Below, piece by piece: positions 9,892 through 23,403 of a DNA stretch of 64,000 bases. Position 1 is the stretch's first letter; every line of letters starts with the position of its first letter. The stretch is from contig NZ_FNNA01000001.1 of the NCBI RefSeq assembly GCF_900106665.1, positions 496,001 through 560,000 of the forward strand, given 5' to 3'. This stretch comes from Paracoccus sanguinis. Its GTDB lineage: Bacteria; Pseudomonadota; Alphaproteobacteria; Rhodobacterales; Rhodobacteraceae. The notes beneath the pieces are model-generated. The model was not told the DNA's origin and made no database searches. It saw only the letters and a program-made list of their open reading frames with translations. A program made the position numbers and the translations under genes.

Positions 9892-10140
9892 ATGGCGCAC
9901 CCCAACACCTCCTCGGCCACCACCGCCGAAGCGATGACCCATGCCGTCAGCGGCGACGAGGCGATGCAAACCAAGCGCGAGCGCCAGATCGCCGGCCGGC
10001 TGCTGATCGGCGTGGTGCTGGCTGCGGTGCTGGTGGCGGTGCTGGTGGTGCTGTTCGGCCTGCCGGCGCTGACCATGGTCGGGCTGGTCGCCACCGTGCT
10101 CGTCTTCGTGGTGCTGATCGCCTACGCCACAGGGTACTGA
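9892..10140 (+). CDS. small membrane protein of unknown function
   Basis: 82 residues. A polar N-terminus of ~35 residues (MAHPNTSSATTAEAM...) is followed by two closely spaced hydrophobic helices (~37-58 and ~62-80). It ends 2 bases before the UbiH-like gene, so the two are probably co-transcribed. I do not recognise the family. Confidence 0.7.
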   Translation: MAHPNTSSATTAEAMTHAVSGDEAMQTKRERQIAGRLLIGVVLAAVLVAVLVVLFGLPALTMVGLVATVLVFVVLIAYATGY

Positions 10141-10142
10141 CC

Positions 10143-11372
10143 GTGGCCGCGCCGGGGGCCACCGCCCCCGCGGGGACGGCCGGCAGCACCGACACGGTCG
10201 ACGTGCTCGTCTCGGGCGGCGGCGTCGCGGGACTGGCCGCGGCCGCGGCCTTCGGCGCGCAGGGTCTGTCGGTCGTCTGCGTCGACCCCGCCCCGCCGGT
10301 GACCGAGGAATCCGCCGCCGGTGCAGATCTGCGCACCACCGCCTTCCTGCAACCCTCGGTCGCGCTGCTCAGGCGCATCGGGCTGTGGGACCGTCTGGCC
10401 CCGCACGCTGCCCCCCTGCAGGTCATGCGGATCGTCGATGCCGGCGGGGCCGAACCCGTCGCCCGTCTGACGCGCGAGTTCGACGCGTCCGAGATCTCGG
10501 GCGAGCCGTTCGGCTACAACCTGCCCAACTGGCTGCTCAGGCGCGAGATGACCGCGCGGCTGGCCGAGCTGCCGGGCGTCAGCTTCCGCCCCGGCACCGG
10601 GACCGCGGGGCTGGCGGTGCGCGAGGATGCGGCGCTGGTCGATCTGTCGGACGGCGCCCGCGTCCGGGCGCGGCTGGTGGTCGCCGCCGACGGGCGCAAC
10701 TCGGCCGTGCGGCAGGCGCTGGGAATCGGCGTGCGCACCCTGCGCTACGGGCAGAAGGCGCTGGCCTTTGCCGTCACCCATGAGCGCCCGCACGACAATA
10801 TCTCGACCGAGATCCACCGCTCGGGCGGCCCCTTCACGCTGGTCCCGCTGCCCGACCGCGAGGGGCGCCCCTCGTCGGCGGTGGTCTGGATGGAACGTGG
10901 CCCCGAGGTCGCGCGGCTGCGCGCCCTGCCGCGCGCGGCCTTCGAGGCGGCGCTGAACGACCGCTCGGCGGGGGTACTGGGGCGGCTCACGCTCGCCACC
11001 GGGCTGACCGAGTGGCCGATCATCAGCCAGATCGCGGATGCCTACACCGGCCCCCGCACCGCGCTGATCGCCGAGGCCGCCCATGTCGTCCCGCCGATCG
11101 GGGCGCAGGGGCTGAACATGAGCCTCGCCGACCTGACGGCGCTTCTGGACCTGATGGGGCCGGATCCCGGCGATGCCGCGGCGCTGGACGCCTATGCCCG
11201 CGCGCGGCGCCCCGAGGCGCTGGCGCGGCTGATCGGCATCGACGCGCTGAACCGGGCCAGCATGATGCGGCTGCGCCCGCTGCGCGACCTGCGGGCGGCG
11301 GCGCTGGGGGGGCTTTACGCGCTCGCCCCGGTGCGGCGGACGATGATGCGGGCGGGGCTGGGGCTGCGCTGA
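10143..11372 (+). CDS. UbiH/UbiF/COQ6-family FAD-dependent monooxygenase
   Basis: 409 residues from the GTG start. An N-terminal FAD-binding Rossmann motif is seen in VSGGGVAGLAAAAAF, the DG motif in AADGRNSAVRQAL, and the second FAD motif in GAQGLNMSLADL. This is the class-A flavin hydroxylase layout of ubiquinone-ring hydroxylases. Residues at the end of the fold match UbiH-like proteins, but which ring position is hydroxylated cannot be read from sequence. A small membrane protein gene lies immediately upstream. Confidence 0.88.
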   Translation: MAAPGATAPAGTAGSTDTVDVLVSGGGVAGLAAAAAFGAQGLSVVCVDPAPPVTEESAAGADLRTTAFLQPSVALLRRIGLWDRLAPHAAPLQVMRIVDAGGAEPVARLTREFDASEISGEPFGYNLPNWLLRREMTARLAELPGVSFRPGTGTAGLAVREDAALVDLSDGARVRARLVVAADGRNSAVRQALGIGVRTLRYGQKALAFAVTHERPHDNISTEIHRSGGPFTLVPLPDREGRPSSAVVWMERGPEVARLRALPRAAFEAALNDRSAGVLGRLTLATGLTEWPIISQIADAYTGPRTALIAEAAHVVPPIGAQGLNMSLADLTALLDLMGPDPGDAAALDAYARARRPEALARLIGIDALNRASMMRLRPLRDLRAAALGGLYALAPVRRTMMRAGLGLR

Positions 11373-11373
11373 A

Positions 11374-11427
11374 CCGGCGACGGAGGTCCCCGCCGGGGCC
11401 GTCGCCGGGTATTTGGGCCAGACAGAC
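11374..11427 (+). repeat. hairpin + TATTTGGGCC repeat element, copy a
   Basis: Between the convergent UbiH-like gene and the 240-aa gene. A perfect 10-bp stem (11374-11383 with 11399-11408) is followed by GGGTATTTGGGCCAGACAGA. It belongs to the dispersed family described in the findings and could end transcription of the UbiH-like gene. Confidence 0.6.
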
Positions 11428-11429
11428 GC

Positions 11430-12152
11430 CTAGAGGTCGCGCAGCAGCGCGTCGAGCTGGCGCCGCCGGGCGCCGTCGACCTGCGGCAAGGGCGCATCGC
11501 CGCGCAGCATCGCCAGCCGGCCGATCACCGTGTCGTCCGAGGTCAGGCGCTGGACGATCTCGGCCACGAAGGGGGTGACGGCCAGCGCTGCGGCCTCGGG
11601 GTCGTCCAGCAGGTCGCCGATCCGGCCCAGCAGGTTGTCCACCATGTCGCCGCGCCCGGGCCAGAAGGCCTTGAGCCCGTCGAACATCTCGTGCCCGGTG
11701 GCAAAGCGCTGGCGCGGCGGCCAGGGGCGCGGCGGGTGATAGATGCGGCGCTCCGTCTCGGCCAGCTTGACGAGGTTGGCGAGCCCCGACCCCATCATGG
11801 CGAGCGTGCGCTCGGCCAGCGCCCGGCCCGGCAGGTCGGCCACCGTGTCGCAGACCGAGATCAGCCAGCGCAGGCTGAGATCGGCGGCGAGGGGGGCGCC
11901 GAGTTCGGCCGTCACCCGCCCAAACAGCGTGGCCGCATGGGCGTCGCCCGGGTCGCGGCGCAGGATCACGATGGTGCGGGCCAGCAGATACGCCGCCTCG
12001 GAGCGGTCGCCGAACTCGGGCCGCAGCCGGTCGAGATGGACGGAAAGGTCCCGCTCGCGCCCCGGCCAGCCCTTGGCCCGCGGCCCCGGCAGCCGGCGGG
12101 CAATGAGCGCCGCAAGGTCGCAGTCGGGGGGCGGCAGATGGGGATGGGTCAT
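11430..12152 (-). CDS. conserved-looking hypothetical protein
   Basis: 240 residues, soluble and largely helical, with no signal peptide. Recognisable stretches include ERRIYHPPRPWPPRQRFATGHEMFDGLKAFWPGRGDMV, but I cannot assign a domain. It stands alone on the minus strand, divergent to ilvC and convergent with the UbiH-like gene. The ordered composition suggests a real gene rather than a shadow. Confidence 0.65.
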   Translation of the reverse strand: MTHPHLPPPDCDLAALIARRLPGPRAKGWPGRERDLSVHLDRLRPEFGDRSEAAYLLARTIVILRRDPGDAHAATLFGRVTAELGAPLAADLSLRWLISVCDTVADLPGRALAERTLAMMGSGLANLVKLAETERRIYHPPRPWPPRQRFATGHEMFDGLKAFWPGRGDMVDNLLGRIGDLLDDPEAAALAVTPFVAEIVQRLTSDDTVIGRLAMLRGDAPLPQVDGARRRQLDALLRDL

Positions 12153-12202
12153 CGGCGGATCGGGCTCTCAACGGCGGCGCGGGCGCGGCGCGGGGGCCGT
12201 GA

Positions 12203-13333
<1,131 letters not shown>

Positions 13334-13391
13334 TCCGGCGGGACCAAGGGGGCCTCGCGCCCCCGGCCGGTCACGCCCGGCCGCGAACGAG

Positions 13392-13415
13392 AGGGGCGCC
13401 CGCCGTGGCGCCCCT
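13392..13415 (+). terminator. rho-independent-type terminator after ilvC
   Basis: A 9-bp stem AGGGGCGCC / GGCGCCCCT with a 6-base loop, followed by TTGCCTT. It lies about 60 bases after the ilvC stop. Confidence 0.6.
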
Positions 13416-13477
13416 TTGCCTTGCCGGGCGGGCGAAGGGGCGGCAAGCTGACCGGGCGAGCGCAGCCGAGGACCGCC

Positions 13478-14110
13478 ATGACCCTGACCCAGCCCCCTCA
13501 CCCCGGCATCTTCGACGAACCGCCGGTCGCGGCCGACACCCTGTCCCACCTCGGCCCGCTGCGCGGTCTGGCGGGGCGGTGGCAGGCGGCGAAGGGGGTG
13601 GACACCAGCCCCAAGGCCGACGGGCCCGAGACGAAGCCCTATGTCGAGCACGCCAGCTTCGAGGTGATCGACGGGCAGACGAACGGCCCGCAGCTCTTCT
13701 ACGGGCTGCGCTACCATATGCACATCAACACGCCCGACGAGAAGATCACCTTCCACGACCAGATCGGCTACTGGCTGTGGGAGCCGGCGACCGGGCTGCT
13801 GCTGCAAAGCGTGACCATCCCCCGAGGGCAGGCGCTGCTGGCGCAGGGGCACGCCGGCGCAGACGACCGCAGCTTTACGGTCGAGGCGGTGCGCGGCGCC
13901 ACGACCAACGGCATCGCGTCGAATCCGTTTCTGGACCAGAACTTCCGCACCGACCGCAATCGCTGCGCGATCACGCTGCACGACGACGACAGCTGGTCCT
14001 ATCGGCTGGACACGACGCTGATGGTCGAGGGCAAGGCGTTCGACCACTACGACACCAACCGCCTGCGCCGGGTCGGGCCGCCGCAGCCGAACCCGCTCGC
14101 CGCGGGGTGA
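13478..14110 (+). CDS. heme-binding beta-barrel (nitrobindin/FABP-like) protein
   Basis: 210 residues. The N-terminal part has LGPLRGLAGRWQ, and later segments such as YGLRYHMHIN, TFHDQIGYWLWEPATGLLLQSVTIPRGQALLAQG give the alternating pattern of the DUF1794 / nitrobindin-like barrel. Proteins of this fold bind heme or small hydrophobic ligands; the role here is unknown. The longer frame upstream was trimmed to the ATG before TLTQPPHPG. It is a single gene convergent with the lipoprotein gene. Confidence 0.8.
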   Translation: MTLTQPPHPGIFDEPPVAADTLSHLGPLRGLAGRWQAAKGVDTSPKADGPETKPYVEHASFEVIDGQTNGPQLFYGLRYHMHINTPDEKITFHDQIGYWLWEPATGLLLQSVTIPRGQALLAQGHAGADDRSFTVEAVRGATTNGIASNPFLDQNFRTDRNRCAITLHDDDSWSYRLDTTLMVEGKAFDHYDTNRLRRVGPPQPNPLAAG

Positions 14111-14114
14111 GGCG

Positions 14115-14369
14115 TCACAGGTCGTTGTGGCTGTTGAGCAGCTCGGCGGCCGATACAGTGCGCCCGTCGCTCATCCGGCACAGATCGGCGCGGCGGCCGC
14201 CCGAGGTGCGGTGGATGACCGTCCCGCCCGTCCCCTGACAATAGAGCGCCGCCGGATCGACGATGGCCGACGAGGTCACGCTGCGCTGGGTCGTGGTGGG
14301 GGCCGGTGCGCCGCAGGCGGCGAGCGTCAGGACCGCAAGCGCGGTGACGAGGGAAGCGGGGGCGCGCAT
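14115..14369 (-). CDS. small DUF333-type lipoprotein
   Basis: 84 residues. The signal peptide ends in a lipobox LAAC (cysteine ~19). The mature part DPAALYCQGTGGTVIHRTSGGRRADLCRMSDGRTVSA follows the DUF333 pattern (NPAxxYC..GG...C..DG) of small putative hemolysin-like envelope lipoproteins of unknown role. It lies downstream of dnaE in the opposite sense of coding order (dnaE is read toward it from the right). Confidence 0.75.
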   Translation of the reverse strand: MRAPASLVTALAVLTLAACGAPAPTTTQRSVTSSAIVDPAALYCQGTGGTVIHRTSGGRRADLCRMSDGRTVSAAELLNSHNDL

Positions 14370-14421
14370 CGGGTTCCTCCTCCAAGATATCCCTGTCCCA
14401 ACCGCGCGAGAGGGGAAAGGT

Positions 14422-17898
<3,477 letters not shown>

Positions 17899-17968
17899 GG
17901 GGGATGACTAGCACCCCGGCCCCCGGGGCAGAAGGGGCGGGCGCGCGGCGCCTGACCCGCCCGCGCCA

Positions 17969-17983
17969 CGTAAACTCTTTACG
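17969..17983. promoter_or_regulatory. inverted repeat upstream of the BMP transporter operon (candidate operator)
   Basis: CGTAAACTCTTTACG is a perfect 6-bp inverted repeat with a 3-base spacer. It lies in the dnaE / transporter intergenic region, 88 bases before the GTG start of the transporter ATPase. The AT-rich arms stand out from the GC-rich surroundings. The binding factor is unknown. Confidence 0.4.
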
Positions 17984-18070
17984 CCGCGGCAGAGGCTTGG
18001 CAGGACCGCGAGGATGATTGTGCCGCAACGTTTTCGGGCTAACGTGGGCGGGTTCGACGGCGGGGCTCTC

Positions 18071-19594
18071 GTGACGACAGACGTGCTTTTCCGGGCCGAG
18101 GGCCTGACCAAGACCTATCCGGGCGTGCGCGCCAACGACGCCGTGTCGTTCGACGCGCGCCCGGGCGAGATCCACGCGCTTCTGGGCGAGAACGGCGCGG
18201 GCAAGTCCACGCTGGTCAAGATGATCTACGGCCTCGTGCGACCCGACGCGGGCACCATGACGCTCGGTGGCCAGCCCTATTCCCCGGCCGATCCGCGGGC
18301 CGCGCGGGCGGCGGGCGTGGGGATGGTGTTCCAGCATTTCAGCCTGTTCGACGCGCTGACCGTGGCCGAGAACGTGGCCCTCGGCATGGACGCCCCGCCG
18401 CCGCGCGCGGCGCTGGCGCGGCGGATCGCGGATGTCTCGGCCGCCTACGGCCTGCCGCTGAACCCCGCGCGGCGCATCGCCTCGCTCTCGGCCGGGGAAC
18501 GCCAGCGGGTCGAGATCGTGCGCTGCCTCCTGGGCGGGCCGCGGCTGTTGATCATGGACGAGCCGACCAGCGTGCTGACCCCGCAGGAGGCCGAGATCCT
18601 GTTCGCCACGCTGCGCCAGTTGGCCGCGCAGGGGACCGCGATCCTCTATATCTCGCACAAGCTCGAGGAAATCCGCGCCCATTGCGACCGCGCCACGATC
18701 CTGCGGCACGGGCGCGTCGTGGGCACCGTCGATCCGCGCGCCCATTCGGCCCGCGACCTCGCGGCGATGATGGTCGGGGCCGAGATGCGGATCGTGGACC
18801 GCTCGGGGCGGCAGGCGGGGGCTGAGCTGCTGGCGGTCAGGGGCCTGACCTCGGCGGCGGGGATCGACGGGACGCCCTTGCGCGACGTGGGGTTCGCGGT
18901 CCGCGCGGGCGAGATCCTCGGGATCGGCGGCGTCGCCGGCAACGGGCAGGAGGAGCTGATCGCCGCCCTTTCGGGCGAGACGACCGGCCGGCCCGGCACG
19001 GTGACGCTGGCGGGCGCGGATGTGTCGGCGCTCGGCCCCGAGGCGCGCCGGCGGGCGGGGCTTCTGGCGGCGCCCGAGGACCGGCTGGGCCACGCCGCGG
19101 TCCCCGAGATGAGCCTGACCGAGAATGCCATCCTGACCGCCGCGACGCGGCAGGGGCTGGCGAAGGGCGGGATGATCGACCATGCCGCCGCGCGCCGCTT
19201 TGCCGAAGGCGTCATCGCGGGCTTCGACGTGCGGACCCCGGGGGCGTCAACCGCCGCGGGGGCGCTCTCGGGCGGCAATCTGCAGAAATTCGTCATCGGC
19301 CGCGAGATCATGCAGGAACCCCGCGCGCTGATCGTGAACCAGCCGACCTGGGGCGTGGACGCTAGCGCCGCCGCGGCGATCCGGCAGGCGCTCCTGGACC
19401 TCGCCGCGCGCGGGGCGGCGGTGGTGGTGATCAGCCAGGACCTCGACGAGCTTCTGGAACTCAGCGACCGCTTCGCGGCACTGAACGAGGGGCGGCTGTC
19501 GGCCCCCGTGCCGACCGAGGGGCTGACGCTGGAACAGGTGGGCCTGATGCTCGGCGGCGCGCATGGGATGGAGGTCGCCCATGTTGCGGCTTGA
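18071..19594 (+). CDS. ABC transporter ATP-binding protein, BMP (nucleoside) family
   Basis: 507 residues with two ABC domains in one chain, as in sugar/nucleoside ATPases of the YufO/NupO type. The first domain has Walker A LGENGAGKST, signature LSAGERQRVE and Walker B LLIMDEPTS. The second is degenerate in its Walker A-equivalent (IGGVAGNGQEEL) and has signature LSGGNLQKF. The GTG start at 18071 gives the usual MTTDVLFRAEGLTKTYPGV N-terminus; an in-frame ATG at 18014 is possible. It powers the two permeases that follow. Confidence 0.93.
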   Translation: MTTDVLFRAEGLTKTYPGVRANDAVSFDARPGEIHALLGENGAGKSTLVKMIYGLVRPDAGTMTLGGQPYSPADPRAARAAGVGMVFQHFSLFDALTVAENVALGMDAPPPRAALARRIADVSAAYGLPLNPARRIASLSAGERQRVEIVRCLLGGPRLLIMDEPTSVLTPQEAEILFATLRQLAAQGTAILYISHKLEEIRAHCDRATILRHGRVVGTVDPRAHSARDLAAMMVGAEMRIVDRSGRQAGAELLAVRGLTSAAGIDGTPLRDVGFAVRAGEILGIGGVAGNGQEELIAALSGETTGRPGTVTLAGADVSALGPEARRRAGLLAAPEDRLGHAAVPEMSLTENAILTAATRQGLAKGGMIDHAAARRFAEGVIAGFDVRTPGASTAAGALSGGNLQKFVIGREIMQEPRALIVNQPTWGVDASAAAAIRQALLDLAARGAAVVVISQDLDELLELSDRFAALNEGRLSAPVPTEGLTLEQVGLMLGGAHGMEVAHVAA

Positions 19595-20669
19595 GCCTCG
19601 GACCAACGCGCCCTGGTGGCTGGGCATCGCCACGCCGGTCATGGCGGTGCTGGCGACGATGATCGCGGGCGGCCTGCTGTTCGCGCTGATGGGCTTCGAC
19701 CCGGTGGCGGCGATCCGCACGATCTTCTGGGACCCGCTGTTCGGGCAGGCGGCGGCCTATTCGCGGCCGCAACTGCTGGTCAAGGCCGGGCCGCTGATCC
19801 TGATCGCCTGCGGCCTCGCCATCGGCTTTCGCGCCGGGATCTGGAACATCGGCGCCGAGGGCCAGTACATCGTCGGCGGCATCTGCGGGGCGGCCGTGGC
19901 GCTGGCCGCCTATCCCGCCGAGGGGGCCTGGATCTTCCCGGCGATGGTGATGGCCGGCGCGGCCGGCGGCTGGGCCTGGGGGATGATCCCGGCGGTGCTC
20001 AGGAACTGGTTCGGCGCCTCCGAGATCCTCGTGTCGCTGATGCTGGTCTATGTCGCGCAGCGGCTGGCGGCGTGGATGGCCTTCGGCCCGATGCGCAACC
20101 CCGAAGGGTTCGGGATGCCCGGCTCGCGCAACCTTCAGCAATACCCGCCCGCCGCCAACCCCGAGCTGATCGCCGGGACCGGCATCCACTGGGGCGTGAT
20201 CGCGGCCGCGGTGGCGGTCGTCGTGACCTGGGTGCTGATGACCCGCCACATCCGCGGCTTTCACATCCGCGTCGCGGGCTTCGCCCCCCGCGCCGCCCGC
20301 TTCGCGGGCGTGCGGCCCGAGGCGCTGGTCGCCTTCTGCCTCGGGCTGTCGGGCGCGCTCGCCGGGATGGCGGGGCTGTTCGAGGCCGCCGGGCCGGGCG
20401 GGCAGATCACCGACAGCTTCGGCTCGGGCTACGGCTTCACCGCGATCATCGTGGCCTTCCTCGGGCGGCTGCACCCCTTGGGCATCCTGCTCGCCGGGCT
20501 GCTGCTCGCGCTGACCTACATCGGCGGCGAACTCGCGCAGCTCATGCTGTCGCTGCCCGCTGCGACCGTGCAGGTGTTCCAGGGGATGCTGCTCTTCTTC
20601 CTCCTGGCCTTCGACACGCTGGGCCGGTTCCGCATCCGCTGGGGACGACCGGGGGAGGCACGGGCATGA
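19581..20669 (+). CDS. ABC transporter permease, BMP (nucleoside) family, subunit 1
   Basis: 362 residues, very hydrophobic, with about eight to ten membrane helices. Segments such as FRAGIWNIGAEGQYIVGGI and the loop with VRPEALVAFCLGLSG match the YufP/NupP-type permeases related to RbsC. It overlaps the ATPase gene by 14 bases and the next permease by 4 bases. Confidence 0.93.
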   Translation: MLRLEPRTNAPWWLGIATPVMAVLATMIAGGLLFALMGFDPVAAIRTIFWDPLFGQAAAYSRPQLLVKAGPLILIACGLAIGFRAGIWNIGAEGQYIVGGICGAAVALAAYPAEGAWIFPAMVMAGAAGGWAWGMIPAVLRNWFGASEILVSLMLVYVAQRLAAWMAFGPMRNPEGFGMPGSRNLQQYPPAANPELIAGTGIHWGVIAAAVAVVVTWVLMTRHIRGFHIRVAGFAPRAARFAGVRPEALVAFCLGLSGALAGMAGLFEAAGPGGQITDSFGSGYGFTAIIVAFLGRLHPLGILLAGLLLALTYIGGELAQLMLSLPAATVQVFQGMLLFFLLAFDTLGRFRIRWGRPGEARA

Positions 20670-21553
20670 TCCTCGACTGGACCACATTGCTGCTGCTGAT
20701 GTCGGCGGCGACCCCGATCCTGCTCGCCGCCCTGGGCGAGGCGGTGGTCGAGCGCGCGGGCGTCCTCAACCTCGGGGTCGAGGGGATGATGATCACCGGC
20801 GCGCTGGCCGGGTTCGCGCTGGCGCACGCCACCGGCTCGCCCGCGCTGGGGTTTCTGGGCGGGGCGCTGGCCGGGGCGGCGCTGTCGATGATCTTCGCGG
20901 TGCTGACCCAGTATCTGCTGACCAACCAGGTGGCGACGGGGCTGGCACTGACGCTCTTCGGCCTCGGCCTCACGGCGATGTTCGGCAAGCCCTACGAGGG
21001 GGTCAAGGCGCCCACCATGCCGGGCGGCCCGCTGGGGATCAACTGGGTGATCTGGGCGGGGCTCGCCCTCGTGCCGCTGATCTGGCTGGCGCTGAACCGC
21101 ACCCGACCCGGCCTGATCCTGCGCGCGGTGGGCGAGAACCACGACGCCGCCCACGCGCTCGGCTACAAGGTCCGCGCGGTGCGCGTGGCGGCGATTGCCC
21201 TGGGCGGGGCGCTGGCGGGGCTCGGCGGGGCCTATGTCTCGATCGCCACGGTGCTGCAATGGACCGAGGGGATGACCGCGGGCGCGGGCTGGATCGCGCT
21301 TGCCATCGTCGTCTTCGCGGGGTGGAGCCCGTGGGGCGTTCTCGCCGGTGCCTGGCTTTTCGGCGGCGTGACCGTGATGCAGCTTCGCCTGCAGGCCGCG
21401 GGCGTCGCGGTGCCGGTGCAGCTGCTCTCGATGGCGCCTTATCTTGCCACGATCCTCGTCCTCGTGGTCATATCGGCGCGGCAGAAATACGCGCGCTCGG
21501 CCAGCGGCGCGGCCCCGGGATCGCTGGGCCGCAGCTTCCACGCGACGCGATAA
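20666..21553 (+). CDS. ABC transporter permease, BMP (nucleoside) family, subunit 2
   Basis: 295 residues with many membrane helices. The motif GEAVVERAGVLNLGVEGMM near the N-terminus and RAVGENHDAAHALGYKV before the last helices are typical of the YufQ/NupQ permease. It pairs with the previous subunit to form the pore. The ATGA overlap shows coupling to it. The substrate-binding gene follows 22 bases later. Confidence 0.94.
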   Translation: MILDWTTLLLLMSAATPILLAALGEAVVERAGVLNLGVEGMMITGALAGFALAHATGSPALGFLGGALAGAALSMIFAVLTQYLLTNQVATGLALTLFGLGLTAMFGKPYEGVKAPTMPGGPLGINWVIWAGLALVPLIWLALNRTRPGLILRAVGENHDAAHALGYKVRAVRVAAIALGGALAGLGGAYVSIATVLQWTEGMTAGAGWIALAIVVFAGWSPWGVLAGAWLFGGVTVMQLRLQAAGVAVPVQLLSMAPYLATILVLVVISARQKYARSASGAAPGSLGRSFHATR

Positions 21554-21575
21554 GCACCCGACAGAGGAGATCACG

Positions 21576-22682
21576 ATGACCCGCAGACAACTTCTGGCCT
21601 CGGCCGCCGCGCTGGCTGTGGTGGCCATGCTGCCCGCCCTGCCCCACGGCGCCGCCGCCGCGACCCCGATCCCCGAGGGCGAGAAGCTCAAGGTCGGCTT
21701 CATCTACGTGGGCCCGGTGGGCGACGGCGGCTGGTCCTTCCAGCACGACCAGGGCCGGCAGGCGATCGAGAAGGAATACGGCGACCGGGTCGAGACGACC
21801 TTCATCGAAAGCGTGCCCGAGGGCGCCGACGCCGAGCGCGCGCTGACCCAGCTCGCGCTTGCCGGCAACAAGCTGATCTTCGCCACCTCGTTCGGGTTCA
21901 TGGACGCGGTCATCAACGTGGCCAAGAAGTTCCCGGACGTGAAGTTCGAGCACGCGACCGGCTACAAGCGGGCCGACAACGTGGCGACCTATGACGCGCG
22001 CTTCTACGAAGGCCGCGCGGTGATGGGCACCATCGCGGGTCGGATGACCAAGTCGAACAAGATCGGCTACATCGGCTCGTTCCCGATCCCCGAGGTGGTG
22101 CAGGGCATCAACTCGTCCTTCATCCACGCCCGGAAGGTGAACCCGGCGGTCGAGATGAAGGTGGTCTGGGCCTACACCTGGTTCGACCCCGCGAAAGAGG
22201 CCGACGCCGCATCGGCCCTGATCGCCGAGGGGGTGGACGTGATCCTGCAGCACACCGACTCGACCGCGCCGATGGGCAAGCTGCAAGAGGCGGGCGGGAT
22301 CGGCTTCGGCCAGGCGTCCGACATGGCGGCGTTCAAGCCGACGCCGCGGGTCAGCGCCATCATCGACAACTGGGCGCCCTACTACGTCAAGCGCGTGGGC
22401 GAGGTGCTGGACGGGACCTGGACCAGCTCGGCCACCTGGGCCGGCATCGGCGAGGGCGAGGTCGAGATCGGCGAGATCACCGACGCGGTCCCCGCCGAGG
22501 TCAAGGCCGAGGCCGAGGCGCTGCGCGACAGGATCGGCAAGAAGGAATATCACCCCTTCACCGGCCCGCTGAAGAAGGCGGACGGCAGCGACTGGCTGGC
22601 CGAGGGGAAGGTGGCGACCGACGAAGAGCTGTCGCAGATGAACTTCTTCGTCGAGGGCATCACCGCCCAGATGCCGAAGTAG
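21576..22682 (+). CDS. BMP-family ABC transporter substrate-binding protein
   Basis: 368 residues after a good ribosome site (AGAGGAG). The N-terminus MTRRQLLASAAALAVVAML has a twin-arginine-like signal and a cleavage region GAAAATP. The mature protein has the BMP family features KVGFIYVGPVGDGGWSFQHDQGRQ and YKRADNVATYDARFYEGRAVMG. Relatives (PnrA, BmpA, NupN) bind purine or other nucleosides. Placement at the end of the operon gives a complete importer; the exact ligand is not readable from sequence. Confidence 0.93.
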   Translation: MTRRQLLASAAALAVVAMLPALPHGAAAATPIPEGEKLKVGFIYVGPVGDGGWSFQHDQGRQAIEKEYGDRVETTFIESVPEGADAERALTQLALAGNKLIFATSFGFMDAVINVAKKFPDVKFEHATGYKRADNVATYDARFYEGRAVMGTIAGRMTKSNKIGYIGSFPIPEVVQGINSSFIHARKVNPAVEMKVVWAYTWFDPAKEADAASALIAEGVDVILQHTDSTAPMGKLQEAGGIGFGQASDMAAFKPTPRVSAIIDNWAPYYVKRVGEVLDGTWTSSATWAGIGEGEVEIGEITDAVPAEVKAEAEALRDRIGKKEYHPFTGPLKKADGSDWLAEGKVATDEELSQMNFFVEGITAQMPK

Positions 22683-22700
22683 GCGCGGGCGGCGCCGTCG

Positions 22701-22748
22701 GACCGGGGCTCTGCCCCGGACCCCGGGATATTTAGGGCAAAAGAGAAA
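22701..22748 (+). repeat. hairpin + ATATTTAGGGC repeat element, copy b
   Basis: CCGGGGC / GCCCCGG hairpin followed by ACCCCGGGATATTTAGGGCAA and AAGAGAAA, between the convergent BMP gene and dps. About 30 bases are shared with copy c between fabD and fabG. Confidence 0.65.
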
Positions 22749-22776
22749 GGGGGGTCGGCGAACCGGCCCCCCTTTT
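22746..22776. terminator. bidirectional terminator between BMP operon and dps
   Basis: AAAGGGGGGTCGG pairs with CCGGCCCCCCTTT around a CGAA loop, with one G-U pair. A T-run follows on the plus strand and TTTCTCTTTT on the minus strand. It can serve both convergent units. Confidence 0.75.
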
Positions 22777-22814
22777 GCTGCGCCCGGTAGCGGGCGCATG
22801 ACGCAGTCTCGGCG

Positions 22815-23288
22815 TTATTCGAGGTGGCTCTCAATGAACCACAGGTCCTTGTCGGCCTGCTGCGAAGCGGCGGTCAGGATGTCGGCGGTGTCGGCGTCGC
22901 CCGCCTCGTCGGTGGTATCGATCGCCTCGCGCACCCGCGCGCCGTACTCGCGCAGCCGGGCCGAGATCTCGCGAATATGGTCGGCCGACTTGGTGAGGTC
23001 GGTCGGATAGGGCTTGAGCTTGGTCGCCTTGGCGACCTCCTCCACGGTGCCGACGGCCACGCCGTCGAGCTGCTGGACGCGCTCGGCCATCGCGTCGATC
23101 TGCGGGTCGAGCCGCGCCTTCACGGCGTCGAACAGCTCGTGAATGGCGATGAAGTTCGGACCCTTGACGTTCCAGTGCGCCTGCTTGAGCGCCATCGACA
23201 GCGACGCCGCATCGTTCATGCAGCTCTGCAGTTCGGTGATCGCGGTCTTGCGGGCGTTGTCCTTGAGACCCTGAAGATTGACGGCCAT
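22815..23288 (-). CDS. dps: Dps family DNA-binding ferritin-like protein
   Basis: 157 residues. The ferroxidase ligands are present with Dps spacing: His38 (AHWNVKG), His50, Asp65 and Glu69 (DPQIDAMAERV). Dps dodecamers oxidise and store iron using peroxide and protect DNA under stress. The start at MAVNLQGLKDN follows a strong ribosome site (AAGGAGG). An imperfect dyad lies just upstream. Confidence 0.95.
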   Translation of the reverse strand: MAVNLQGLKDNARKTAITELQSCMNDAASLSMALKQAHWNVKGPNFIAIHELFDAVKARLDPQIDAMAERVQQLDGVAVGTVEEVAKATKLKPYPTDLTKSADHIREISARLREYGARVREAIDTTDEAGDADTADILTAASQQADKDLWFIESHLE

Positions 23289-23299
23289 GTCATGCCTCC

Positions 23300-23325
23300 T
23301 TGAATTGGGACTGTCCCCCAATCAA
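23300..23325 (-). promoter_or_regulatory. imperfect dyad in the dps leader
   Basis: TTGAATTGGG and CCCAATCAA are arranged as near-perfect inverted arms with one base missing, just upstream of the dps ribosome site. It could be an operator or an RNA hairpin; nothing in the sequence decides. Confidence 0.3.
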
Positions 23326-23403
23326 CGGCCCCCCGGCGCAGGGGTTCCGGGCGCATGGCGGCCATGCAGGGCCGGCCCGGCGTGCCCCACCCCCGCAACG
23401 CGA

